DNA of 64,000 nucleotides from Xanthomarina spongicola (GCF_003148645.1 NZ_QGGP01000001.1:310001-374000); one strand, 5' to 3'. Positions 37,818-46,760 are shown, counted from the stretch's first letter. Translations and numbers: made by a program. Notes: generated by a model from the letters alone, not told the origin.

Positions 37818-38243
37818 ATGTTTTCTGAAAATAAAAAAGACAAAACAAGCCTTGAACTAACTTCAAGTCAGAATGTTATCTCTAAAGGCACAAAAATTGT
37901 TGGAGATTTAACAAGTGAAGGCGATTTAAGAATAGATGGAACTATTGAAGGGAATTTAAGAACTCCTGGAAAAGTAGTAGTTGGAAAAACAGGTTATATT
38001 AAAGGGACGTTAAGTGGTACAGATGCACATTTTGAAGGTAAATTTTCTGGTAAATTATCTTTATCTGGAACCTTAACTTTAAAATCTACAGCACATATTG
38101 AAGGAGAAGTTGTATTAGGTAAACTAGAAGTAGAGCCAGGAGCAACATTTAATGTAACTTGTGCTATGAAAGGCGCTGTAAAAGATTTTAATTCTAGAAG
38201 TGAACAAAAAGAACTCCCAAAATCTGGACAAGAAACAGCTTAA
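37818..38243 (+). CDS. bactofilin (polymer-forming cytoskeletal protein)
   Basis: A 141-residue bactofilin. The central domain, about residues 20-115, is a run of short strands with Gly turns (ISKGTKIVGDLTSEGDLRID, GKVVVGKTGYIKG, GKLSLSGTLTLKSTAHIEGEV), the right-handed beta-helix that polymerises without nucleotides. Short charged tails lie at both ends. It starts 18 bases after sprE and its 3' end overlaps atpZ by 44 bases. Bactofilins act in cell shape and in placing envelope machines. Confidence 0.93.
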   Translation: MFSENKKDKTSLELTSSQNVISKGTKIVGDLTSEGDLRIDGTIEGNLRTPGKVVVGKTGYIKGTLSGTDAHFEGKFSGKLSLSGTLTLKSTAHIEGEVVLGKLEVEPGATFNVTCAMKGAVKDFNSRSEQKELPKSGQETA

Positions 38244-38442
38244 TACTTACGCTCGTTATTCCAGTATTGCTTTTCAAATGTTTGCTATTATTGGCATAGG
38301 GGCTTTTGTTGGTGTAAAATTAGACAATGCGTTTCCAAATAAACACAACCTCTATACCATTATTCTATCTTTAGTGTTTGTAATTTTTGCTATTGTTTTT
38401 GTAATAAGACGTATTATTGCAATCTCAAAAGAAGACAATTAA
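38200..38442 (+). CDS. atpZ: AtpZ/AtpI-family protein
   Basis: An 80-residue membrane protein with two helices (about 24-42 and 52-72). The loop between them (GVKLDNAFPNKH) is typical of AtpZ/AtpI, which help assemble the c-ring and the F0 sector. The start is GTG at 38200, inside the bactofilin gene (44-base overlap in another frame). It ends directly before the next ATG at 38443. Confidence 0.85.
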   Translation: MNKKNSQNLDKKQLNTYARYSSIAFQMFAIIGIGAFVGVKLDNAFPNKHNLYTIILSLVFVIFAIVFVIRRIIAISKEDN

Positions 38443-38844
38443 ATGAATCCAGCTTTTAAATCTAGACAACTTTCGTTTTTAATTCAAAATATAGCAGTAA
38501 CCCTTATTTTATTTGGGATACACAGTTATTTGCTATATCATTTTGCTGAAAACATCAACTATATTATTCCTTTATGGCAAGTGTATGTCTTTCATTTTGT
38601 GGTTACCACCTTATTATATTCAGTCATTAATTTTCAATATTCTAGAGGGAAAACCGAGATTTTCAACATATTTATGGGGTTTACATTCTTAAAAATGATT
38701 TTAGCTATCGTTTTTTTACTCCCAGTTTTATTGTCGGATACAGAACATAAGCAGCCAGATGTATTCAACTTTTTTATCCCTTACTTTTTATACTTGTTTT
38801 TTGAAGTCTTTTCTTTAACAAGTTTCCTTCAAAAAAAGCCTTGA
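38443..38844 (+). CDS. DUF6168-like membrane protein
   Basis: A 133-residue protein with four hydrophobic helices. Flavobacteria carry a protein of this size and layout (DUF6168 family, from memory) between atpZ and atpB. It starts right after the atpZ stop. A role in ATP synthase assembly, like AtpI, is suggested by place only. Its stop lies inside a hairpin terminator, so it probably ends the sprE/bactofilin/atpZ transcript. Confidence 0.65.
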   Translation: MNPAFKSRQLSFLIQNIAVTLILFGIHSYLLYHFAENINYIIPLWQVYVFHFVVTTLLYSVINFQYSRGKTEIFNIFMGFTFLKMILAIVFLLPVLLSDTEHKQPDVFNFFIPYFLYLFFEVFSLTSFLQKKP

Positions 38845-38867
38845 AAACCCTCTAAAAACAAGGCTTT
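38835..38867 (+). terminator. hairpin terminator before the atp operon
   Basis: Perfect 9-base arms aaagccttg and caaggcttt surround a 15-base loop. The stop codon of the DUF6168-like gene (38842-38844) lies in the left arm. There is no long T-run, so it may be partial. Confidence 0.6.
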
Positions 38868-38887
38868 AAATAATCATTAAAAAAGTG

Positions 38888-38918
38888 TTTGACATTTAAT
38901 ATAATGTACGTACATTTG
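38888..38918 (+). promoter_or_regulatory. consensus promoter of the atp operon
   Basis: TTTG (38888-38891) and TACATTTG (38911-38918) match both flavobacterial sigma-A elements, with an ideal 19-base spacer. Transcription should start near 38924, about 33 bases before the atpB ATG. A perfect palindrome ATGTACGTACAT (38904-38915) overlaps the -7 element. Confidence 0.85.
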
Positions 38919-38956
38919 CACGGAATTTAAAGCAAGGTATTTTTAATCAATATAGA

Positions 38957-40042
38957 ATGACATTAAACACCTTTAAAAACGTATTTTTTTCTGTATTATT
39001 TTTAGCAATTTCATTTGTTGGATATGCAACAGAAAGCCCAGAGAACGAGAACGATAAAGAGTTCAATGCCAAAGAAATGATTATGCATCACGTTAAGGAT
39101 GCGCATGAGTTTCATGTTGTTGATTGGAATGGTAAACCAATTACTATTGCTTTACCTATTATTCTATGGACAGATCAAGGACTAACAACCTTTATGTCTA
39201 GCGAGTTTCATCATGACGATTCAGGTTCTCATATTGTTGAGAAAGATGGTATGAGATTTGTAAAATATCATGAGAAAATTTATCAGTTAGATGCTAATGC
39301 TCAGGAAGTTGCTTTCGACGCAGAACATCATCCAACCAACGCAAGCTTGCCAACAGACTTGTCAATTACACGAAATGTGTTTATGATGTGGATTTCGGTA
39401 ATTGCTTTATTACTTGTTTTTATATCTACAGCTAGAGTTTATAAAAAATCTAATAACAAGGTTCCAACCGGAATCGCTGGGTTTATGGAGCCATTAATTG
39501 TTTTTGTACGCGACGAGATTGCAAAACCAATGATAGGAGAGCATAAGTACAATAAATACATGCCATATTTATTAACCGTATTTTTCTTTATATGGATTAA
39601 TAATATTTTTGGATTGATTCCAATTATTAATGGAGCAAACGTAAGTGGTAACATTGCCTTTACTTTAACGTTAGCTGTATTTACGTTTATCATTACAACC
39701 ATAAGTGGTAATAAAAATTATTGGAAACATATTTTCTGGATGCCAGGAGTTCCTGTTCCAATGAAAATATTTTTAATGCCTATAGAAATAGTTGGAATGT
39801 TTGTTAAACCAATCTCTTTAATGATTCGTTTGTTTGCAAACATTACAGCAGGACATATTATTATTTTAGCTTTAATGTCCTTAATATTTATTTTTGAGAC
39901 TATTGCTGTAGCACCAGTTTCAGTAGCGTTCGCATTATTTATCGGATTAATAGAAATTGTAGTAACTGCAATTCAAGCATATATATTTACAGTGTTGTCT
40001 GCCTTGTATATTGGCATGGCAACTGAAGAAGCACATCATTAA
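38957..40042 (+). CDS. atpB: F0F1 ATP synthase subunit a
   Basis: A 361-residue proton channel subunit. The first 24 residues look like a signal peptide (VFFSVLFLAISFVGYATESP), then about 110 residues rich in His and acidic residues, an N-terminal extension common in Bacteroidota and absent from the 271-residue E. coli protein. Core motifs follow: NIFGLIP, the essential Arg in LMIRLFANITAGH, and IEIVVTAIQAYIFTVLSALYI. It is the first gene of a six-gene run atpB-E-F-H-A-G. Confidence 0.97.
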   Translation: MTLNTFKNVFFSVLFLAISFVGYATESPENENDKEFNAKEMIMHHVKDAHEFHVVDWNGKPITIALPIILWTDQGLTTFMSSEFHHDDSGSHIVEKDGMRFVKYHEKIYQLDANAQEVAFDAEHHPTNASLPTDLSITRNVFMMWISVIALLLVFISTARVYKKSNNKVPTGIAGFMEPLIVFVRDEIAKPMIGEHKYNKYMPYLLTVFFFIWINNIFGLIPIINGANVSGNIAFTLTLAVFTFIITTISGNKNYWKHIFWMPGVPVPMKIFLMPIEIVGMFVKPISLMIRLFANITAGHIIILALMSLIFIFETIAVAPVSVAFALFIGLIEIVVTAIQAYIFTVLSALYIGMATEEAHH

Positions 40043-40062
40043 TTAATTTAAATTTTATAACT

Positions 40063-40269
40063 ATGACTATTACAGGAATCGCAGCAATCGGAGCTGGTTT
40101 AGCAGCAATTGGAGCTGGAATGGGAATTGGAAGAATCGGTGGTTCTGCTATGGATGCCATGGCACGTCAACCGGAAATCCAAGGAAAAATCCAAACTTCA
40201 GCGCTTATTTTAGCAGCTTTCGTAGAAGCAGTAGCACTATTTGGTGTTGTTGCTGCATTAATCGTTTAA
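40063..40269 (+). CDS. atpE: F0F1 ATP synthase subunit c
   Basis: A 68-residue hairpin of two membrane helices. The first has the Gly-rich packing motif (IGAGLAAIGAGMGIGRIGG), the loop has ARQPE, and the second has the ion-carrying Glu in AAFVEAVALFG. No sodium-type Gln/Ser-Thr set is evident, so it is likely proton-coupled. Three hairpins follow in the 175-base gap before atpF. Confidence 0.97.
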   Translation: MTITGIAAIGAGLAAIGAGMGIGRIGGSAMDAMARQPEIQGKIQTSALILAAFVEAVALFGVVAALIV

Positions 40270-40283
40270 TTATGATTACAAAG

Positions 40284-40312
40284 TACAGAGGTAACGGTTG
40301 GTTGCCTCTGTA
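40284..40312 (+). promoter_or_regulatory. hairpin 1 between atpE and atpF
   Basis: Perfect 8-base arms tacagagg and cctctgta with a 13-base loop, followed by ttttaatt. It could act as a weak attenuator or as a 3' protector of atpBE mRNA. Confidence 0.6.
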
Positions 40313-40331
40313 TTTTAATTGAAGTTCAAGA

Positions 40332-40361
40332 AAAACCTTACGATTTAAACATTAAGGTTTT
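40332..40361 (+). promoter_or_regulatory. hairpin 2 between atpE and atpF
   Basis: Perfect 9-base arms aaaacctta and taaggtttt with a 12-base loop, ending in a short T-run. It has the shape of an intrinsic attenuator on either strand. Confidence 0.6.
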
Positions 40362-40398
40362 AACATAGGAAATAATTTTAAATTTGAGGCAAGCCTCA

Positions 40399-40425
40399 TA
40401 CAATTGGCCCATTTGTGGGATTGTA
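40399..40425 (+). promoter_or_regulatory. hairpin 3 just upstream of atpF
   Basis: Stem tacaat/attgta with an inner ccca/tggg around a tttg loop and a small internal bulge. It ends 19 bases before the atpF ATG, where it could affect translation start or mark a processed 5' end. Confidence 0.5.
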
Positions 40426-40444
40426 AAACTAAATATATTAAGAA

Positions 40445-40939
40445 ATGGATTTAATTACACCAGGTTTAGGACTTGTCTTTTGGACAGTAATTACATTTTT
40501 GTTTTTGCTTATTATCTTAAAAAAGTTTGCTTGGAAACCTATTCTAGGAGCTGTAAGCGATAGAGAAGAAGGTATTAAAAAAGCATTGGCATCTGCAGAA
40601 AATGCTCGTAAGGAAATGGAAAACCTTCATGCAGATAATGAGCGTATTTTAAAAGAGGCAAGAGCTGAACGCGAATCTTTACTTAAAGAAGCACGTGATA
40701 TTAAAAATAAAATGATTGATGATGCTAAAGGTGAAGCACAAACTCAAGCAAATGCAATTATAGAACAAGCACAAGCTGCTATTGAAAGCGAAAAGAAAGC
40801 TGCTATGGCAGAACTTAAAAATCATGTAGCAGGTTTATCTATAGAAATAGCAGAAAAAGTAGTACGTGCAGAATTATCTAATAAAGACAAGCAAATTCAA
40901 TTGGTTGAGTCTATGTTAGGTGAAGCAAAATTAAACTAA
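40445..40939 (+). CDS. atpF: F0F1 ATP synthase subunit b
   Basis: A 164-residue peripheral-stalk subunit. One membrane helix (about residues 7-26, LGLVFWTVITFLFLLIILKKF) is followed by a long charged helix with Ala and acidic/basic heptads (ENARKEMENLHADNERILKE) to the C-terminus. It is separated from atpE by a 175-base structured gap and from atpH by 6 bases. Confidence 0.97.
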   Translation: MDLITPGLGLVFWTVITFLFLLIILKKFAWKPILGAVSDREEGIKKALASAENARKEMENLHADNERILKEARAERESLLKEARDIKNKMIDDAKGEAQTQANAIIEQAQAAIESEKKAAMAELKNHVAGLSIEIAEKVVRAELSNKDKQIQLVESMLGEAKLN

Positions 40940-40945
40940 TATATA

Positions 40946-41482
40946 ATGGCAGGAGCAAGAGCAGCAATACGTTACGCAAAAGCAGTTTTAAGTTTAGCAT
41001 CAGATAAAAATACAACAGATGTTGTAAATAACGATATGAAGCTAATAGCTAATACTATTGCAGAAAGCAAAGACTTAAGCGATATGCTTCAAAGTCCTGT
41101 AGTTAGTTCATCAATTAAAAAAACGGTTATATTAGATGTGTTTAAAGACTCTAATGAAATAACTAGAAATTTAATAGATACGTTAATTACAAATAAAAGA
41201 TTACCACTTTTAGGCGAAGTAGCTTTAAAGTATAATATATTATTTGACGAATTAACAGGAACTCAGATTGCTCAAGTTACTACAGCTGTACCTTTAACAG
41301 ACGATTTAAAAGTAAAGGTGTTAGCTAAAGTTAAAGAGCTTACAGGAAAAGATGTTGAAGTTAAAAGCACGATAGACGAAAGCATTCTTGGAGGCTTCAT
41401 ATTACGTGTTGGAGATATTCAATATAATGCAAGTATTGCAAATAAATTAAATAAGTTAAAAAGAGAATTTACATTAAACTAA
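40946..41482 (+). CDS. atpH: F0F1 ATP synthase subunit delta
   Basis: A 178-residue stalk subunit. The N-terminus RAAIRYAKAVLSLA and the C-terminal DESILGGFILRVGDIQYNASIANKLNKLKREF are the two conserved ends of the family. It links the alpha/beta head to subunit b. It lies 6 bases after atpF and 26 bases before atpA. Confidence 0.97.
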   Translation: MAGARAAIRYAKAVLSLASDKNTTDVVNNDMKLIANTIAESKDLSDMLQSPVVSSSIKKTVILDVFKDSNEITRNLIDTLITNKRLPLLGEVALKYNILFDELTGTQIAQVTTAVPLTDDLKVKVLAKVKELTGKDVEVKSTIDESILGGFILRVGDIQYNASIANKLNKLKREFTLN

Positions 41483-41508
41483 GATATTTTATCTAAATAT
41501 ATAATAAG

Positions 41509-43089
41509 ATGGGAGAAGTAAAACCAGCTGAAATATCAGCAATCTTAAAACAACAACTTTCAGGATTTGAAGCAGGAGCTACATTAGACGAAGTTGGAAC
41601 AGTATTAACTGTAGGTGATGGTATTGTACGTGCTTACGGATTAGCTAACGCTCAATATGGTGAGTTAGTCGAATTCGAAGGTGGATTAGAAGGTATTGTA
41701 CTTAACCTTGAAGAAGATAATGTTGGTATTGTATTATTAGGAACATCCATTGGAGTTAAAGAAGGTTCTACAGTAAAACGTACAGAACGTATCGCATCTA
41801 TTAATGTAGGTGAAGGTATTGTTGGTCGTGTTGTAGATACTTTAGGAAACCCTATTGATGGTAAAGGACCTATTACTGGAGAAACTTACCAAATGCCTCT
41901 AGAGCGTAAAGCTCCAGGTGTAATTTTTAGAGAGCCAGTTACAGAACCATTACAAACAGGTATTAAGGCAATTGATGCAATGATTCCTGTCGGTAGAGGT
42001 CAACGTGAGTTGGTAATTGGAGATAGACAAACTGGTAAAACAGCAGTTTGTATTGATACCATTTTAAATCAAAAAGAATTTTTCGATGCAGGAGAACCTG
42101 TATATTGTATTTATGTTGCAGTTGGACAAAAAGCTTCAACAGTAGCATTAATTGCTAAAACATTAGAAGAAAGAGGAGCTTTAGCATACACAACTATAGT
42201 TGCTGCAAATGCATCAGATCCTGCAGCAATGCAAGTATATGCACCAATGACTGGAGCATCTATTGGAGAGTATTTTAGAGATACTGGTCGTCCAGCTTTA
42301 ATTGTATTTGATGATTTATCAAAACAAGCAGTAGCTTACCGTGAAGTATCTTTATTATTACGTCGTCCACCAGGACGTGAGGCGTATCCTGGAGATGTTT
42401 TCTACTTACACTCAAGATTATTAGAGCGTTCTGCAAAAATTATCAATAACGATGATATTGCTAAAGAAATGAATGACCTTCCAGATTCATTAAAACCAAT
42501 CGTAAAAGGAGGTGGTTCTTTAACAGCATTACCAATTATTGAAACACAAGCAGGAGACGTTTCAGCATATATTCCAACTAACGTAATTTCTATTACAGAT
42601 GGACAAATTTTCTTAGATGGAGATTTATTTAACTCTGGTGTACGTCCAGCTATTAACGTAGGTATTTCGGTATCTCGTGTTGGTGGTAATGCACAAATTA
42701 AATCTATGAAAAAAGTAGCAGGTACTTTAAAATTAGACCAAGCACAATATCGCGAATTAGAAGCGTTTGCTAAGTTTGGATCAGATTTAGATGCTGTAAC
42801 TTTAAATGTAATTGAGAAAGGAAAACGTAACGTTGAAATCTTAAAACAAGCACAAAACGATCCGTTTACAGTTGAAGATCAGATTGCAATTATTTATGCA
42901 GGATCTAAAAACTTATTAAGAGACGTACCTGTTGAAAAAGTTAAAGAATTTGAAAGAGATTTTATAGAATTCTTAAAAGCAAAACATGCTGATGTATTAA
43001 GTACATTAAAAGCAGGGAAATTAACTGATGAGGTTACAGATACTTTAATGGCTGTAGCTAAAGATTTATCAGGAAAGTATAAAGCTTAA
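41509..43089 (+). CDS. atpA: F0F1 ATP synthase subunit alpha
   Basis: A 526-residue head subunit with the nucleotide-binding P-loop GDRQTGKTA (about residues 167-175) and the [41 protein letters not shown] region carrying the catalytic-site Arg. Length is slightly above the E. coli subunit. A palindromic repeat separates it from atpG. Confidence 0.98.
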   Translation: MGEVKPAEISAILKQQLSGFEAGATLDEVGTVLTVGDGIVRAYGLANAQYGELVEFEGGLEGIVLNLEEDNVGIVLLGTSIGVKEGSTVKRTERIASINVGEGIVGRVVDTLGNPIDGKGPITGETYQMPLERKAPGVIFREPVTEPLQTGIKAIDAMIPVGRGQRELVIGDRQTGKTAVCIDTILNQKEFFDAGEPVYCIYVAVGQKASTVALIAKTLEERGALAYTTIVAANASDPAAMQVYAPMTGASIGEYFRDTGRPALIVFDDLSKQAVAYREVSLLLRRPPGREAYPGDVFYLHSRLLERSAKIINNDDIAKEMNDLPDSLKPIVKGGGSLTALPIIETQAGDVSAYIPTNVISITDGQIFLDGDLFNSGVRPAINVGISVSRVGGNAQIKSMKKVAGTLKLDQAQYRELEAFAKFGSDLDAVTLNVIEKGKRNVEILKQAQNDPFTVEDQIAIIYAGSKNLLRDVPVEKVKEFERDFIEFLKAKHADVLSTLKAGKLTDEVTDTLMAVAKDLSGKYKA

Positions 43090-43094
43090 TTAAT

Positions 43095-43117
43095 ATTCCC
43101 ACGAAAGTGGGAATCTT
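43095..43117. repeat. palindromic intergenic repeat, copy 2
   Basis: Perfect arms attcccac and gtgggaat around gaaa, followed by ctt. It fills the 45-base gap between atpA and atpG, so it is transcribed within the operon and can form a stable hairpin. Confidence 0.85.
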
Positions 43118-43134
43118 ATTTCATATTTTAAAAT

Positions 43135-43995
43135 ATGGCAAATTTAAAAGAAATACGTAACAGAATATCATCGGTATCTTCAACCATGCAGATTACCAGT
43201 GCCATGAAAATGGTATCTGCTGCAAAGTTAAAGAAAGCTCAAGATGCTATTACAGCAATGCGTCCTTATGCAGATAAGTTAACTGAACTTTTACAGAGTT
43301 TAAGTGCTACTTTAGATGAAGATTCAGGAAGCAAATATTCTGTACAACGCGAAGTTAATAATGTATTAGTTGTTGCTATTACTTCTAATAGAGGGTTATG
43401 TGGTGCATTTAATTCAAACATTATTAAGCAAACGCAAAACCTAATTAGTAATACGTATGCTGGTAAAAAAGTATCTGTTTTAGCTATTGGAAAGAAAGCT
43501 AATGACGCATTTTCTAAAAAGCAAATAGTTGTTGGTAATTACAGTGAATTGTTTGATGATTTAACGTTTGATAACGTCGCAAATGTTGCTAAACGTTTAA
43601 TGGATATGTTTACAGAAGGCGATTACGATAAAATTGTAATTGTTTACAATAAATTTAAAAATGCTGCCACTCAAGAAGTAATGACTGAACAATTTTTACC
43701 AATTGTGCCAGTAGAAGCAGATACAAATGTAAACCTAGACTATATTTTTGAACCTTCAAAAATTGAAATCGTAGAGCAATTAATCCCTAAGTCCTTAAAA
43801 ACACAATTGTTTAAAGGCATTAGAGATTCTTTTGCAAGCGAACATGGAGCTCGTATGACTGCTATGCATAAAGCAACAGACAACGCAACAGAGTTAAGAG
43901 ATCAATTAAAATTAACTTACAACAAAGCACGTCAAGCAGCTATTACTAACGAAATTTTAGAAATTGTTGGAGGTGCTGAGGCACTTAATAATTAG
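43135..43995 (+). CDS. atpG: F0F1 ATP synthase subunit gamma
   Basis: A 286-residue rotor subunit. The N-terminal helix NLKEIRNRISSVSSTMQITSAMKMVSAAKLKKAQ, the SNRGLCGAFNSNI segment and the C-terminal helix ASEHGARMTAMHKATDNATE are the standard family marks. It ends the operon; atpD (beta) and atpC (epsilon) are not in the window and, as in other Bacteroidota, are expected elsewhere. A terminator lies 78 bases downstream. Confidence 0.98.
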   Translation: MANLKEIRNRISSVSSTMQITSAMKMVSAAKLKKAQDAITAMRPYADKLTELLQSLSATLDEDSGSKYSVQREVNNVLVVAITSNRGLCGAFNSNIIKQTQNLISNTYAGKKVSVLAIGKKANDAFSKKQIVVGNYSELFDDLTFDNVANVAKRLMDMFTEGDYDKIVIVYNKFKNAATQEVMTEQFLPIVPVEADTNVNLDYIFEPSKIEIVEQLIPKSLKTQLFKGIRDSFASEHGARMTAMHKATDNATELRDQLKLTYNKARQAAITNEILEIVGGAEALNN

Positions 43996-44073
43996 GCAAA
44001 GCCAAATTATTAAAAGTGCAGAAGCATTGAACAGTTAGATATCGAAAACGAAGAATCTTAAATTTAAATATAT

Positions 44074-44104
44074 TAAGCCTCACTTTATAAGTGAGGCTTT
44101 TTTA
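44074..44104 (+). terminator. intrinsic terminator of the atp operon
   Basis: Arms aagcctcact and agtgaggctt surround a short ttata loop and are followed by a T-rich tail. It lies 78 bases after the atpG stop and matches a rho-independent terminator. Confidence 0.9.
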
Positions 44105-44153
44105 TGGAACACTATTTGATTTAGTATCTTTATAACATGAAAAACAGCATACA

Positions 44154-44660
44154 ATGAAAATACAGAATCAGGTTTTAAGCTTCATTTTTATATCAGTAAT
44201 TATATTAAGCTTTACACAATGTTCTAGTGCTCAAAAACTAGAAGAAAAAGCATCTTTTGAGTTAGGTCAAGTTATGTTTCAAAATTGGGTGGCTGGTGTT
44301 CAAGGAGGAGGTTCTGGAATTCATATGTTAATTCATGTTGTTTCAAATAAAAATAATGTGGTTTTCGATTCTATTTATTTTAGAGGTTATAAAGCTGAAA
44401 TTGAAATAGGTAAAATGGGCTATGTAGCAAATATAAAAACAGAAATCAATCAACGAGAGGACATTATTATGAGTAATAATGGTCAAGATGAATTTGGCAA
44501 CAAACCACCATTAAAAGATAGCAATTTTCCTTTTAATTTAGCCGAAAATGAATGTGTTATCAGTTATATTGAGAAAGATATAACTAAATATCTTAAAGTA
44601 AATAACCTAGTTGAAAAGCCTCGAGAGGAGTATCCATCTGCACCACCAAAGCAACCATAA
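44154..44660 (+). CDS. hypothetical lipoprotein
   Basis: A 168-residue protein with a lipoprotein signal ending SFTQCSS, so it should be exported and lipid-anchored. The mature part has alternating strand-like segments (IHMLIHVVSNKNNVVFDSIYFRGYKAEIEI) and a Pro-rich tail. I recognise no family beyond a flavobacterial conserved protein. An ATG at 44138 is closed by a stop after six codons and is not used. It stands alone between the atp terminator and a flippase gene. Confidence 0.7.
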   Translation: MKIQNQVLSFIFISVIILSFTQCSSAQKLEEKASFELGQVMFQNWVAGVQGGGSGIHMLIHVVSNKNNVVFDSIYFRGYKAEIEIGKMGYVANIKTEINQREDIIMSNNGQDEFGNKPPLKDSNFPFNLAENECVISYIEKDITKYLKVNNLVEKPREEYPSAPPKQP

Positions 44661-44719
44661 ATTAATACATTGTAAATAGATTTTTAAAACTGTATATTTA
44701 GCAGACCAAAAACCAACTC

Positions 44720-46150
44720 TTGAGCACATTAAAAAAGTTCTTTAAAGACACCATAATTTATGGATTGGCAACCGTTTTGCCAAGGCTCATGAATTTTGTT
44801 TTAGTGCCTCTACATACAGATAAATTAGAAACCTCTAGCTATTCAGACAATACAACTTTCTACGTATATGCTGCTTTTTTTAATGTATTATTGACCTATG
44901 GAATGGAAACAGCATTCTTTAGGTTTTTTAGCAAAAGCGAAGAAAAAAGTAAGATATTTTCAACTGCACTAATTAGCTTAACAATTACAGCTTTATTGTT
45001 CTTATTAGTTGTTATATCTTTTAATTCGCAATTAGCAGATTTAGTAAATTTAAAACAATCTTATTTTAATTTATTAATAGGTGTTTTAGTTTTAGATGCC
45101 ATTGTAGTAATTCCTTTTGCATATTTAAGAGCTACAGGAAGACCTATAAAATTCACTGCTATAAAACTTTCCAATATCGCTATTTATGTAGCTTTAAACT
45201 TTTTCTTCCTTTGGGCCATTCCAAAGTTTGGTATAAATTTTCCAAACTATGATAAAAACGATTTAGTTCAATATATTTTTATAGCCAACTTAGTAGCAAG
45301 TATGGTTACTTTTTTATTGTTAACACCATATTTCTTTAAGTTTAAACTTCATTTTAATAAAGTAATTTTCAGGCAACTTTTAAATTATGGATGGCCAATT
45401 ATGGTTGCTGGATTAGCCTATGTTATTAACGAGAATTTTGATAAATGGCTCTTGCCAAGTGTTCTAGGAAAAGATATTAATGGAGCTTATAGTGGTTGTT
45501 ATAAAATTGCGATGTTTATGACTATTTTTATTCAAGCTTTCAGACTAGGAGCCGAACCATTTTTCTTTAATCATTCTAAAGAAAAAAATGCTCAGCAAAC
45601 TTATGCTACTATAATGAAGTATTTTGTCATTTTTGGTAGTTTCATGCTTGTTTTTATAATTGCTTATTTAGATGTTTTTAAATCTCTAATTGTTAAAGAT
45701 GAGAGTTACTGGATTGCAATAAATATCGTTCCAATTGTGTTGTTAGCGAATCTTTGTTTAGGCATTTATTTTAATTTAGCTATTTGGTATAAGTTAACAG
45801 ATAAAACACGTTATGGTATGTATTTATCGATAGTTGGAGCAATCATAACTATTGTATTTAATTTAATAATGATAGAAAAAATAGGCTTTATAGCAGCTGC
45901 TTGGGCAACATTAGCAGCTTATGGGATGATGATGATGCTTTCATATTATTTCGGACAAAAACATTATCCTGTGCCTTATAATTTGAAACGAATTTTAGGG
46001 TATTTATTTTCATCAATTGTATTGTCAATAATTGTGTTAAACACTAATAATAACTATTATATTAATACAGCTTTAGTTTTAGTATTTTTAGGTCTTGTTT
46101 ATCTATTAGAAAAGAAAGAATTAAAACGCATGCTTATCAAAAATAGTTAA
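44720..46150 (+). CDS. polysaccharide flippase (MOP superfamily)
   Basis: A 476-residue protein with about 14 helices of the oligosaccharide flippase family, unlike the Wzx at 12.5 kb in sequence. The beginning MSTLKKFFKDTIIYGLATVLPRLMNF is characteristic of a conserved flavobacterial flippase encoded just before dut and a nucleotidyltransferase. The start is TTG at 44720; the first in-frame ATG would remove the first helix. The stop overlaps the next small frame by one base. Substrate unknown. Confidence 0.88.
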   Translation: MSTLKKFFKDTIIYGLATVLPRLMNFVLVPLHTDKLETSSYSDNTTFYVYAAFFNVLLTYGMETAFFRFFSKSEEKSKIFSTALISLTITALLFLLVVISFNSQLADLVNLKQSYFNLLIGVLVLDAIVVIPFAYLRATGRPIKFTAIKLSNIAIYVALNFFFLWAIPKFGINFPNYDKNDLVQYIFIANLVASMVTFLLLTPYFFKFKLHFNKVIFRQLLNYGWPIMVAGLAYVINENFDKWLLPSVLGKDINGAYSGCYKIAMFMTIFIQAFRLGAEPFFFNHSKEKNAQQTYATIMKYFVIFGSFMLVFIIAYLDVFKSLIVKDESYWIAINIVPIVLLANLCLGIYFNLAIWYKLTDKTRYGMYLSIVGAIITIVFNLIMIEKIGFIAAAWATLAAYGMMMMLSYYFGQKHYPVPYNLKRILGYLFSSIVLSIIVLNTNNNYYINTALVLVFLGLVYLLEKKELKRMLIKNS

Positions 46151-46302
46151 TGATAAAGTTCTTTAATAAAATACTGAAACAACTTTTGGACGAGAATAAA
46201 ACTGGACGTTATTTAAAATTCACTATTGGTGAGATTATTCTGTTAATAGTTGGTGTTTTATTGGCATTACAGGTAAATAATTGGAATAATAATCGAGAAT
46301 AA
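46150..46302 (+). pseudogene. DUF6090-like N-terminal remnant (50 residues)
   Basis: A reading frame starting one base before the end of the flippase stop (TAATG). It encodes a Lys-rich start, then KTGRYLKFTIGEIILLIVG and [15 protein letters not shown] followed by a stop. This is close to the first 50 residues of DUF6090 membrane proteins, whose usual length is about 240. Only the membrane anchor remains; I see no continuation in the bases before dut. It may be a decayed gene or a surviving micro-protein; its frame is intact and translationally coupled. Confidence 0.7.
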
Positions 46303-46319
46303 AAGAGAAAAAAAATAAG

Positions 46320-46754
46320 ATGAAAATAAAAATAATCAACAAATCCAGTCACGGATTACCACACTATGAAACTATAGCTTCAGCAGGAATGGATTTAAGA
46401 GCGAATTTATCAGAGTCAAGAGTTTTAAAACCTTTAGAAAGAAGCATTGTTGGTACTGGTCTTTTTATTGAATTACCAGTTGGGATTGAAGCGCAAGTAC
46501 GTCCACGAAGTGGTTTGGCAGCCAAAAAAGGAATAACCGTTTTAAACGCACCAGGAACCATAGATGCAGATTATAGAGGTGAGATTGGTGTGATTCTTGT
46601 AAACCTTTCTAACGAAGATTTTACCATTCAAAATGGCGAACGTATTGCGCAATTAGTTATTGCAAAACACGAACGTGCAGATTGGGTTGAAGTTGAATCA
46701 CTTTCTGAAACCTCAAGAGGCGAAGGTGGTTTTGGAAGTACAGGAGTGAAATAA
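46320..46754 (+). CDS. dut: dUTP diphosphatase (dUTPase)
   Basis: A 144-residue trimeric dUTPase that makes dUMP and keeps uracil out of DNA. All five motifs are visible: [40 protein letters not shown] and [10 protein letters not shown] at the C-terminus. The start ATG is at 46320. It lies 17 bases after the DUF6090-like remnant. Confidence 0.96.
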   Translation: MKIKIINKSSHGLPHYETIASAGMDLRANLSESRVLKPLERSIVGTGLFIELPVGIEAQVRPRSGLAAKKGITVLNAPGTIDADYRGEIGVILVNLSNEDFTIQNGERIAQLVIAKHERADWVEVESLSETSRGEGGFGSTGVK

Positions 46755-46760
46755 AGGAAG

